Shown here: piece by piece, positions 13,170-22,724 of the stretch | Layout: every line of letters starts with the position of its first letter | Position numbering within the stretch: the first letter of the stretch is position 1 | Source: Perilla frutescens | Taxonomy: Eukaryota; Streptophyta; Magnoliopsida; Lamiales; Lamiaceae | Length of the DNA: 64,000 bases | Direction of reading: 5' to 3' | Assembly (NCBI GenBank): GCA_026008535.1 | Contig: BRKX01000004.1 | Span: forward strand, 40,428,501-40,492,500 | Notes under the pieces: generated by a model | Told to the model about the DNA's origin: nothing | The model's input: only the letters and a program-made list of their open reading frames with translations | Databases searched by the model: none | Program-made: the position numbers and the translations under genes

Positions 13170-13546
13170 TTGCAATCAAGATAAGAACATCATCATAGAA
13201 GCACAGAGGCGTGAATATCAGCTTAAATCATAAACTGAGATAAAAAAATGGGCGTGAATAAACTAAGCTCAAAATCACATAATTGAGATAAAATCAACGA
13301 ATAATTTGGAATTAGAGAAGAACAACTGAGGTACAAATAAAATCATCATCGTAGATAAAAAAAAATTGCAACCAAGATAAAAAAATATCATCGTAGAAGC
13401 ATAGGGGTGTGAATAACATCTCAAAATCATAAATTGAGATAAAAAAACGAGCGTGAATAAACTAAGCTCAAAATCACAGAATTGAGATAAAATCAAGAAA
13501 TAATTTGGAATTAAAGAAGAACAACTGAGGTACAAATAAAATCACC
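13170..13546. repeat. ~196-bp tandem duplication upstream of the Harbinger transposase
   Basis: Units 13170-13355 and 13366-13546 share blocks such as TGCAA(T/C)CAAGATAA, GCGTGAATAAACTAAGCTC and GAAGAACAACTGAGGTACAA. They are about 85-90 percent alike by eye. The repeat lies between the transposase start and the element's right end and does not encode a protein. Confidence 0.8.
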
Positions 13547-14169
13547 ATGAAAATGGGGAGGGCGAAGAAAGACAAATTTATCAATTGAAATTGCATAAAA
13601 TCGAAATATACCTTCCAAAAACACGAGATCTGTAGTAAGAATGAGAGCCCACTGTCGATTGATGATAAATTTCAAGTATGCATCGTTCTACTTCACAAAA
13701 GCCGTCTGCAATTTTGGGTAAGGGTTTTCTCTTTCATCAATTGTTATTTTCTCTTTCATCTACTGCGTTTCTCGATTTGGAGTAGGGGAGGGCAAATTTT
13801 GAAATTTTTTCATGAAAGATAGGGATAGATTGGTCTTTTCAGCACTAATTATTAATACTCAGTTGGAGGATTTCTCCAATCAGGAGCTTTTGACCGGATA
13901 TATATCATTTAAATAATCCCAAAATTTCAATATAATCCCGGGCTCCAGGATATGCGATATTTTTCATCATTCAAAGTAAATGGTAGATTACCCTGTACTA
14001 TTTTTATCTATCCAGACTAATCAATCAATGTAAACACCTCCTAAAAGAATTGGTCCCCACACCCAATCATTGGCTTAGTATACATTTATTTATTTTTTAT
14101 ACATATCCACACAGAACAACTATATTTATATGTGTATATATAATTGAAATGCCATGATAAACTGTATGC

Positions 14170-14775
14170 ATAGTCACGATTAATGAAATGAGCCACGATT
14201 AATTATCCACATGACCACGATTATTTTGAAGAAGCCACGATTAATTTTTTTTAAACAAATGCCACGCTTAATTTTCAAAAGAAGTTATGATTAATAAAAA
14301 AAGCCACGATTAAGTTAAAAAAAGTCACGATTATTTTGAACAAGCCACAGTGAATTTATAAATGAGCCTCGATTAATGCCACGATTACTTTTGATATTGA
14401 AAAATGCCACGATTAATTGTTTCAATTTCACGATTAATTCTAATGGTCCTCGATTATTTTGCTACGTGCCACGATTAATTGTCTAGATGGCCACGATTAA
14501 TTTAAATGAGAGACGATTAATTCTCAAAGAGCCTCAATGATCCACGATTAATGTAATGCATTGCCTCCATTAATCGTGGATCATTCCATTTAGTCTCGAT
14601 TAAATTGAATTGCTATGAGTTTAAACATTGCCTCGATTATTGTGGCTTACCTCGATTAATTTTCACTTCTCCACGATTAACTTTAAACATTGCCAACATT
14701 AATGTAATGAGACACGATTAATCGAGGCCTCAATTAAATTGAGTAATCCACGATTAGTCGTTGCCTTATTTGGCT
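14170..14775. repeat. forward array of (G)CCACGATTAAT motifs
   Basis: About 25 copies or near-copies of CCACGATTAAT (variants CCTCGATTAAT, TCACGATTA, GACACGATTAA) occur in 600 bases. Spacers are irregular, about 10-25 bases, mostly in the same orientation. A few inverted copies appear near 14570 and 14720. This is not a regular tandem repeat: the motif is conserved while the spacers differ, as expected of protein-binding sites such as transposase-binding subterminal repeats. Confidence 0.85.
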
Positions 14776-15900
14776 GCAGAATTAATCGTGGCTTTTTTGT
14801 TTAAATTAATCGTTGCTCTTTTAGTGAATGCATTTAATATTTCTTGTGTAGAGTGAGGTAGTTACTGAGCTACATTAAATAAAAAGAAGGGGAAGTTACT
14901 GAGATTCATTAAATAAAAAGAAGGGGAATGTAGGAATTTGTTAACCGAATTTAATACGTTTTTATTTTATTGCTGTGTAAGGAGGTAGGTAATTTTTTTT
15001 TTACTAAATAGGCATGAACACTCGGGCTTATTCACACTACAATACAATCGACCCAAAAATTTAGAGCAAAAGAGTGAAAATTTTCTTTGGAGCCAAGGCA
15101 TGCGTGCGAAAGGTTTTCTTCGGAGGCAAGGCGTGGGAAAGGTTTTTTTCCATCACGAAATTTGCCATCGTTTCTGAAAAGGTACGTTTGGAGTGCCCAT
15201 TTTTTTGCAATTATTTTGTAAATATTTCGGCTTTTGATTATATTTGTGCTGTTAGAGTTGAAAATAGGCGAGAGAGAGATATTTGCATGTCGTAGCCTTT
15301 ACTCTTTAATATATTGATCGTAGCAATGTTTATGAGTAATCATGGATTTGACAAAATTAACCGTGGTTTTTTATTTAACATAATCGAAACTTTTGTTTAA
15401 AATGAATTAATCATGGTTTTAGCTTAATTAATTGTCGCTTTTATGAAAAAGTAGTCGTGGCTTTTGTATTTTAATCATGACTTCTATTTTAAGTAATCGT
15501 GGTTTTTTTACTAATCATGGACTTTTTTTTTAAATTAATTGTGGCCTTTGTGTAAATTAACCATGGTTTAAGATGAAAATAATCGTGGCTTTTGTTTGAT
15601 TAATCATGGTGTTTTTTAGTTAATCGTGGCTTTGTTTAGAAGGAATTAATCATGGCTTTGTGTAAATTAATCGTGGCCTTTGTGTGTAGCAAAATAGATC
15701 ATGCCCCTTAATCGTGGCTTTTATTTTAATTAATCATGGCTTTGTTTAGAAGGAATTAATCATGACTTTTATTTTAATTAATCATGGCTTTGTTTAGAAG
15801 GAATTAATCATGGCTTTTATTTTAATTAATCGTGGCTTTGTTTAGAAGGAATTAATCGTGGCTTTTTTTAATTAATCTTGGCTTTTTGAAAAATTAGTTG
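14776..15900. repeat. reverse array of ATTAATCGTGGC motifs
   Basis: The orientation flips near 14780. Two inverted copies lie there and some 25 more fill 15335-15900, as ATTAATCGTGGCTTT or its variants ATTAATCATGGC and ATTAATTGTGGC. From about 15700 a longer ~45-base unit containing TTTGTTTAGAAGGAATTAATC is tandemly repeated about four times. The gap 14840-15330 holds a 36-base direct duplication (TTACTGAG..AAAAGAAGGGGAA) and the putative 5' leader exon of the transposase gene. Confidence 0.85.
15050..15181 (+). other. putative 5' leader exon of the MULE transposase gene
   Basis: The segment ends in a strong 5' splice site, GAAAAG|GTACGTTTGG, at 15181/15182. A good 3' splice site (TTTATAAATTGCAG) occurs near 15930, just before the transposase homology begins. 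If used, the intron (about 750 bases) contains most of the reverse motif array. No transcript evidence is available. Confidence 0.4.
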
Positions 15901-15930
15901 TGGCCTTTACATTGCATTCTTTATAAATTG

Positions 15931-16920
15931 CAGATAGTTAGACATTGCATCATTGTACGACACAGTGGAAGATGGGAGAGATGCGAATATGTAGATGGTG
16001 ACGAGCAACTAGTAGTGATGTCATCTGATAAGCTGTGTTTTAGCGCATTGGTGAGAGAGGTTCACAAGATATTACAGAGTGACCTGAGCAAGGTGGAGTA
16101 TCAATTATTTTACCTAACCAGTACCAATACTAGCAGACGGATCAGAGCTTCTTTGTAAGATGATGGAGATTTGCTCGATTTGTTTCACGAACAGACTGCC
16201 GAGATGGTCGTGTATGTCATTTCAAGACAATTGGGCGGTTCTGGAGCTGGGCCATCTATCGGCACTGAACATAGAAATCCTTATAGGGACGACTATGTTC
16301 CCTACTTTCCACAGTACTATGAGGGACCGAGTAACCCTGTTGATGAAGAAACACAAGAAGAGACGCATGCTACTACTAGAGAAGAAGAGGGAGAAGGAGA
16401 AGAAGAGGAAGGAGAACAAAAACAAGAAGAGGAGAATGATAGAACGTGGTTGGTGGAATCACTGTTGACAGAATTCAGTGGATGAATTCGTTCTTCTTCT
16501 GATCGTACAGACAGATTATTGGGATTGACGGGAGTCGTCCCACCATCTACCACTGGTGTTCCGTTTAGAGCTGACGGACCTTCGAGTAATTGGATGGTTT
16601 CCCTTACTGATTGGGACATTGTGGGCCCACTGTCTTGGGATGAGCGACCAGCACCACAGTCAGATACACTGCACGAGGGAGCCATTTTCCGTACGAAGGA
16701 TGATCCGGCTCCGGCCGTCGGAATCTATCACATGCAGAATCGAGTGGAGTATGCCGTGTATCGATTGAACATGTCACGATTGGGCTACGTTTGCAAGCAT
16801 GGCGGTGATTGCCCGTTCAAGAGCTTTGCCGTTGCTGATGGACATATGTGGAGAATCTACAAGTTCAACGACACTCACACATGCCATCTTGATATGAGTC
16901 CTCAACTGGAAAGAACGGAG
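15931..16920 (+). pseudogene. MuDR-type MULE transposase, N-terminal part only
   Basis: One continuous frame covers an N-terminal domain (GRWERCEYVDGDEQLV), an acidic linker (EEEGEGEEEEGEQ) and the MuDR DNA-binding domain. The last is recognised from GAIFRTKDD, YAVYRLNMSRLGYVCKHGGD-CPF and MWRIYKFNDTHTC, a CCHC-type zinc-binding arrangement. Two in-frame stops, TAA at 16156-16158 and TGA at 16483-16485, interrupt it without changing the frame. No in-frame ATG lies at the expected start, where an ATC is found. After THTCHLDMSPQ the homology ends in (GA)n, and the DDE catalytic core and C-terminus are absent. It is dead as a transposase. Confidence 0.75.
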
Positions 16921-16930
16921 AAGACCGTCA

Positions 16931-16934
<4 letters not shown>

Positions 16935-16961
<27 letters not shown>

Positions 16962-17098
16962 ATACCTGAAGCGTGGATTTGCAGCGGTTGCAAAAATGGA
17001 TTTCAATCGAGGATTTGCAGCGGCTTCTTCGATCTGGGTCGTGGATGTGCAGCGAATTCAAAAATTGAGAAATAGAGAGAGAGAGAGAGAGAGAGAGA
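16935..17098. repeat. two (GA)n microsatellites and spacer
   Basis: GA runs at about 16936-16962 and 17073-17097 bracket a short segment in which GGATTTGCAGCGG occurs twice. The sequence is open only because GA repeats translate as Arg-Glu; it is not transposase. Confidence 0.8.
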
Positions 17099-17560
17099 CG
17101 GCATACGGCGTTAGTGTTTTTTTTTTATTCTTAATCGATGATTAGGTTTTAATCGTGGAGCCGTTTTTTGCTTTTCAGTCGGCGAGATAGTGAGGAGAGA
17201 GAGAGAGAACGTGGGGGATGGTTGGGAAAAACTTAATTCAACCCCTAAATAATAAATATTCCATTTTTGACAGTTATTTTAGATCAGAATTTGTACAAAT
17301 TTCAGATTTTGTGGGTCCATTAATAGGGTTGATAATTAAACATGTACGGATTACCTACAATACATTTTCCCCTACTTATTATTGAGATTTAATTATAAGA
17401 TCACAACAAAATTACTCAAAATTTAAGGACAACATAATATCACCATCTAGAAAAGATTGATAGGAAATTTAAGCATTAATAGTCCATATTTTCATCAAAA
17501 ATAAAAACATTTACTAGTCAACGGGGACACAATTAAGTCTTCTCCGTCACAACTTACAAT

Positions 17561-17570
17561 TATAAATAAA
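17561..17570 (+). promoter_or_regulatory. candidate TATA box of the MAP kinase gene
   Basis: TATAAATAAA lies about 190 bases upstream of the chosen ATG. That spacing would place transcription start near 17590-17600 and leave a 5' leader of about 150 bases. The 17160-17560 stretch otherwise holds AT-rich sequence with no gene. Confidence 0.5.
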
Positions 17571-17751
17571 TACTAAAATTTCATCGTTTTGATTCAAGTC
17601 AAAGTCGCTTTCAAATTCCACAAAGAAATCCAGCTTCAAAGCGCGTACACACTTCCTATTCAAGCTCCGCATTTCCACCTAGCTTCCAAGAATCCCCTCC
17701 ACACTACGCCTCCTTCAAGCTCCGCCGTGAAAGCAGCCGCGCCGTACATTA

Positions 17752-20689
17752 ATGGAGGGTGGAGGTGGGTACGTGAAGTACAATCTGTACGGAAATTTGT
17801 TCGAGGTCTCCGCTAAATATGGTCACCACCCTCCTCGTCCCATCGGTCGTGGCGCCTGCGGCCTTGTCTGGTTTGTTCTGTCCCATAAAAAAATTATGTT
17901 TGATTTTCTTGTTTTTTAGCTGTCTGAAGAGTTTTTAAATTTTAATGTAGTAGCAGTTGTTTCTTCTGTTAATCCTAAATAATTTATTTTCTTTGACGTT
18001 TAGCTGTTTCAGTTTCTGCCTAGTTTTTTAAGGAATTAATAATCTTGCTATAGTTTCACCATTTGTATGTAGATACACATATATACTATACAGCTGAGTA
18101 TGAAACATTTTTAAAATTATATAAGTTTCTAGAGCTGATGATGAATTACCTAAAGGCTAAAGCATATAAGGAGGAGGTGAAACTATTCATCTAACGCTAA
18201 AACTTGGAAAATGTGTTTTGAATTTTTTTTGTTATTTAATATATTAAATATTAAATTTAGGGCAAATTATAATTTAATTATCTGGATATAATAATAAAAA
18301 TAATCCAATATTTAAATAATTACAAAATAATTACCAACTTTTCTCCGTCATTAATTTGGCATGTCAATTGCCGAAAAATCTACTGGAGTATTTTAGTTAA
18401 AATAGGGGAAGGTTGGGAATATTTTGTAATTATATAAATATTGAGTTATTTTTGTTTAAATACTCCAACATTTGAAATTAAATTGTAATTTACCCTTAAA
18501 TTTAATAGATAATTAATGAAGGAATTTTTTTTTTTTGGTTGAAAATTAAAACAAAAATTAGTAAAAAAACAACCAAAATATGTGATTTTTGGAGTTTTGG
18601 ATTGATAGTTTTAATCAATCACGTTTTCATCTTTCAAGTCTTGAATTGATAGATAATCTTTCTTTCAAATCTGAAGTGTATTTACTATCTAAAAAATTGT
18701 ATAAGTTTTTAGATCATATGTTGCTAACTTTTTTGATTGATCTCTCGTTTGGAAGAGAAAGTTTGATTGATTTTTTTTTTGGGGGGGTAATTTTATCGTG
18801 ACTAGTTGCTTGTGAATTAGGCATGATCATTTGAGGACTAAAACTTTTAAGTAACGAAATATATTTTGTTCGTATAAATGTTCTTGAATTATTTCGTGCT
18901 GTTCAAATTTGTGAGCATGGTTGCTCATTTTATGCTTTTGGCTGTTCATGCAGTGCTGCTCTGAATAAAGAGAATAATGAGGAAGTCGCGATCAAGAAGA
19001 TTTCCAACGCGTTTGAGAACAGAATCGATGCTAAGAGGACTCTGAGGGAGATCAAGATCCTACGCCACATGGATCATCCAAATGTAAGTTAAGGGATCTA
19101 TTGCCATTTTGTGCTGTGATTAGTATCAACATTTGTTTGATTATGCTATGCCTTTTCGTGTTTATGTTTTGTGTTTTGTATGTTTTCTGCTCAGATTATT
19201 TCTATCAAGGACATTATAAGGCCACAGAAGAAGGAGGCTTTCAATGATGTGTACATTGTGTATGAATTGATGGATACTGACTTGCATAAGATAATCGGGT
19301 CAGATCAACCATTGACAGATGATCATTGCCAGGTTTTTGCCTCTGATTACTGATCTTGGTTGAGATAATTTGTTTTGGTTGATGCATTTAGCATGAGTTC
19401 TTCATTGCTGAAGAGTATTGAAACTAGATTGAAAAAGTTTTTAGCTGTTTGCAATTCATGTTAGAATGTGGGTTTGATTAGGATAATATGTTAAAGAATG
19501 ACCAAAATCTTACAAACTATTTTACTACAGATTCAAATGATTCAATCTTTTGTGTAGCTGTCAATAGAACAGAGAAAATTTGAACCACAATCTATAATCA
19601 TCAGTTCATCAAAGAATATGAGTTCGTATACAGATCTTTCGAGCAAGTTGTGATACATCATAGGCTAATCGCTGATGATGTATCATATATATTATTTGCA
19701 GTATTTCATGTATCAGCTGTTAAGAGGATTGAAGTATGTGCACTCGGCAAATGTCTTGCACCGTGATCTGAAGCCGAGCAACTTGTTCCTAAACGCAAAC
19801 TGTGACCTCAAGATAGGAGATTTTGGCTTGGCTAGGACGACGTCTGAAACAAATTTCATGACCGAATATGTTGTGACACGTTGGTATCGAGCACCTGAGC
19901 TGCTCCTCAACTGCTCAAAGTATACTGCTGCTATTGATGTTTGGTCAGTTGGCTGCATTCTTGCTGAAATATTAACAAGAGAGCCTCTTTTCCCGGGCAA
20001 AAACTATCTTCAGCAGCTTCTGCTCATCACCAAGGTATTATTTCTGTCACATTGCGATTGCTTCTAAATAAATTATCTAAAAATTTAGTTAGTTATGTGT
20101 GTGATGACTCAATGAATTATAATCCTTTGATGATATCCAACACTAAACAAGGCATAAAAGAATTTCTTCTAAGCATGGTTTTGTATGCATACATTGTAAG
20201 TAATTTCTTCGTTTTCTTCATCTTCGTAGCTACTAGGAACGCCTGATGATACGAGCCTTAAGTTTCTACGAAGTGATAATGCACGAAGATACATCAAACA
20301 GCTTCCCCAATTCCCAAAGCAGCATTTCCCAGCTATATTTCCCAACATGTCTCCTCTGGCACTGGATTTGCTGGAGAAGATGCTCGTGTTTGATCCTGAG
20401 CAACGTATAACAGGTAACACGTATACCAGTAGTTGTTTAAAGGTGGAATGTTTAGGATTCGTGCAGTACTGAGTTGTCTGTTACTCTGTTCATTGGTAAC
20501 ATAGAATTTTTGCTGAATCATGCAGTTGATGAGGCTCTCTGCCATCCATATTTTTCGGTTCTTCACGAAATAAACGCAGAGCCTGTTTGCTCGAGGCCTT
20601 TCAGTTATGATTTTGAGCAGCCTTCAATGACTGAAGAAAATGTGAAGGAGCTCATTTGGAGGGAGTCTGCAGTTTTCAATCCCTGCTAA
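17752..20689 (+). CDS. MPK4-like: MAP kinase, plant group B (MPK4/MPK5/MPK11/MPK12-like)
   Basis: Six exons: 17752-17870, 18954-19083, 19195-19332, 19702-20034, 20230-20413 and 20526-20689. All borders are GT..AG; the total of 1068 bases encodes 355 residues, normal for the family. It is a Ser/Thr kinase activated by MAP kinase kinases in stress, immunity and development signalling (family knowledge). Visible features are the glycine loop GRGACG (32-37), ATP-binding Lys54 (VAIKK), HRDLKPSN with catalytic Asp151, DFG (169-171) and the activation motif TEY (183-185). A C-terminal docking motif LHEINAEPVC is also present. The start is supported by an in-frame TGA 24 bases upstream. Intron 1 (1083 bp) carries a MITE. 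The tail FNPC and the docking motif vary slightly from the usual forms. All catalytic residues are intact, so it is probably functional. The exact orthologue cannot be fixed without a tree. Confidence 0.95.
18260..18495. mobile_element. MULE-type MITE in intron 1 of the MAP kinase
   Basis: A 236-base element has long imperfect terminal inverted repeats of about 90 bases (GGGCAAATTATAATTTAATT versus GGGTAAATTACAATTTAATT). It is flanked by a perfect 9-bp duplication TTAAATTTA at 18251-18259 and 18496-18504. The 9-bp duplication and G-rich ends point to the Mutator superfamily. Confidence 0.85.
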
Positions 20690-20955
20690 ATTCATTAGTT
20701 ATTTCTATATATCTATCTATCTATATATAGTGTTTCATGCATTATGTATCAAATATAATTCTATGTAGTTTTATATACAATATATCATGCACTCTGTATC
20801 AAATGTATGAGTATATGTAGTTTATAGTATCTACAATATTTCATAGTTTCTCTAATCTCTCTTGGCTAATATTTAACTTTCGTCACAACAATGTAACTAA
20901 ACATGACATGAAATATGATTTCACAATAAATTAGGTAATTTCATGTTTTCTTAAA

Positions 20956-21109
20956 GGAGAAAATTACATGTTATGTCCTAAACTATAATTATTGTAGCAA
21001 AAATGTTTTCAAATTATGATTAATTACACTTTATGTCCTAGAGTAATAAAATTTTCTCAAGAAATATCTTAAACCGTGACTAGTTTGGGACATAATGTGT
21101 AAATTCCCC
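20956..21109. mobile_element. small MULE-type MITE downstream of the MAP kinase
   Basis: A 154-base element has inverted ends GGAGAAAATTACATGTTATG and GGGGAATTTACACATTATG (right end reverse-complemented). It is flanked by TTTCTTAAA and TTTTTTAAA, a 9-bp duplication with one mismatch. It begins about 270 bases after the MAP kinase stop, so it may lie in or near the 3' untranslated region or polyadenylation region. Confidence 0.7.
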
Positions 21110-21400
21110 TTTTTTAAATGACCCAACTACGAATTTTTGAAATCTAATATTTTGGTCTTCACTGTTACGGAGGAAGTCAATGTTTAAACTTGAAAATTTC
21201 ACGACTCCCTCACTCTTGTCATTGGGTTTGAATTATTTTTTTAAGAAAATAATAGTTATATATCTTACAGATATTATATTTATCTATCTATCTATATAAT
21301 AAAATGGAGTTCATCCAAAAATATTCTCTCCAAAAAACATCAAATCATCCACATTATACTTTTTTATTTTGAGGTGGACTTGCGTGCAACAGCAGTTATG
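21110..21400. other. non-coding spacer between MITE and Copia element
   Basis: No gene is seen. A TCTATCTATCTATATAATAA stretch near 21281 resembles a Helitron 5' end, but no matching 3' hairpin was found. The final five bases, TTATG, are the left target duplication of the Copia element. Confidence 0.6.
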
Positions 21401-22055
21401 TGTTGCCGGAAATCTGGAACAGAAATAGAGAACGAAGAATAAAATTCCCTGTGACGTGGTGATGAATACCACTGCTTTAAAAACGAATTTCCGGCAGCCC
21501 AAGGTGAACAGCCTTCACGCGGATTCGCTTCCAAGGTTAACACAGCATTCAAGTTTCGCGGACACTCACGAAACCCGAATTGGAGAGAGCTCGAACACTT
21601 GCTCAGAGAAGACAACCAAAGATTTTCAGAGGGAGAAGAATTATGTATCTATTTTCTGTGCGTTTCTGAAAACTGAAGGCAAATAAATAGAGGATAAAAG
21701 ACGACTCCCTCAAAGCCACGTTCACAACGTGCATTTATCTCCAAAAACGGCTATAGGAATAAGTCAAAGGAAATTAGGGCAAAAGGGAAAAAACAAACAA
21801 AGTAGATGCAAAAAGAAAGCCCAAACCCACAACTCGATCACCCCCACACGCGCGACGACGAGACCAGACCAGACCGGGCCGGGACGGATAGACGGCGCGC
21901 GCGGGGGCTTCGCCTTCACACGCTCACCATAAAAGCCTTCTCTCAAGCCAATTGAACCCATGTGAAGGGAAAGCTAATAAAAGGGCCTCCAAACATCATT
22001 CCACAACCAATGTAGGACAAGTGAAAAACTAAAGAATTGCTTTTCATTTCCAACA
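21401..22055 (-). repeat. 3' LTR of the Copia element
   Basis: The element is on the minus strand, so this left copy is the 3' LTR. It contains a GC-rich stretch near 21850-21910 (GGGCCGGGACGG, GGCGCGCGCGGG) in otherwise AT-rich DNA, and imperfect TG..CA ends. Confidence 0.95.
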
Positions 22056-22724
22056 ATCCCCCACAAATGGAAAGCAACGGGATACAAGAACGACTCTGAG
22101 CAAATGAAGGATAAATGCATAAGTGACAATAATCTTTCGATTTTGAATTGAAACTTATTCGAACTAATGGACTACACTTGAATCCAAAAAAGTGTGTTTA
22201 AACACTTGAACTTTAAAAGATTCAAGTGGAATCCCTTAGATCATTGCACAAATCCTTAAATCGAGTAAACTCCGCGATATCAGACAATGGCCATCATAAC
22301 CTTGGATTCTCATGAGTACAGCAGCAAGACAGAGTCTTGCATAAGAGACGACCAGTTCTCCACACTCACTTAGGTGATTCCAGACTGTGCGTCTCAAAAG
22401 CACAAAAATACAACAATAGTGCGTCTCAAAAGCACGAATGTGTTGAATCATTAAGAGCCAATAGCTCAACCTCAAACTGTCAAACATAATGTACTTTAGT
22501 ACAATACCATCAAGTCCACTACTTAGGACCACCCACAGAGGGCTATGGCACAACATTAACAAATGTAAATCCATCAAGTCCGTCTCATTAGGACCACCCA
22601 AAAATGGGCTATGGATTGAAACATTACATAAAGATCAACAATGTCTCACATGCAATCAACAAGTCAGATAAGATAAACTTTACAGCTTCGTTTGACCTTA
22701 GAAAGGTATCCACTAAAAGTTATC
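22056..22724 (-). other. 3' untranslated region and polypurine tract of the Copia element
   Basis: This is non-coding sequence between the RNase H stop and the 3' LTR. The polypurine tract is adjacent to the LTR at 22056-22063. Two partial direct repeats lie near 22507-22552 and 22570-22615 (CCATCAAGTCC..TTAGGACCACCCA..GGGCTATGG), and GTGCGTCTCAAAAGCAC occurs twice near 22385-22435. Confidence 0.7.

Larger units (their letters stand above)
9354..14041 (-). mobile_element. PIF/Harbinger DNA transposon, structurally complete, genes mutated
   Basis: The left end GGGGGTGTTTACTTT and the reverse complement of the right end GGAGGTGTTTACATT form imperfect terminal inverted repeats. They are flanked by the 3-bp duplication TAA (9351-9353 and 14042-14044), typical of the superfamily. 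Inside are the expected two minus-strand genes: a DDE transposase (12812..11506) and a Myb/SANT-like accessory gene (11258..10266). The 12.9-13.9 kb part is non-coding upstream sequence and 9.35-10.26 kb is downstream sequence. Confidence 0.85.
14045..17230 (+). mobile_element. decayed Mutator-like element with motif arrays (limits uncertain)
   Basis: The element is defined by the MuDR-type transposase N-terminus at 15931-16920 and the large subterminal/promoter motif arrays at 14170-15900. A last motif copy (TTTTAATCGTGG) occurs near 17148, after the truncated coding region, so most of the transposase has been lost between the two ends. I could not identify terminal inverted repeats or a 9-bp duplication. 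The boundaries given are the limits of recognisable content. Confidence 0.5.

Noticed and set aside
15074..15295. Short open frame between the two motif arrays as a gene
   Set aside because: It has no ATG start and no family motif, and ends in a good splice donor context; better read as a 5' leader exon.
14170..15900. CRISPR-like array
   Set aside because: Repeats are 11-12 bases with irregular spacers, flip orientation, and lie in a plant genome beside a transposase gene.
17589..17816. Overlapping frame across the MAP kinase start as an alternative N-terminus or upstream ORF
   Set aside because: It begins at TTG, not ATG, and is out of phase with the kinase frame, which has an in-frame stop just upstream of ATG 17752.
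21281..21310. Helitron 5' end (TCTATCTATCTATATAATAA)
   Set aside because: No hairpin plus CTRR end was found downstream on the plus strand before the next element.
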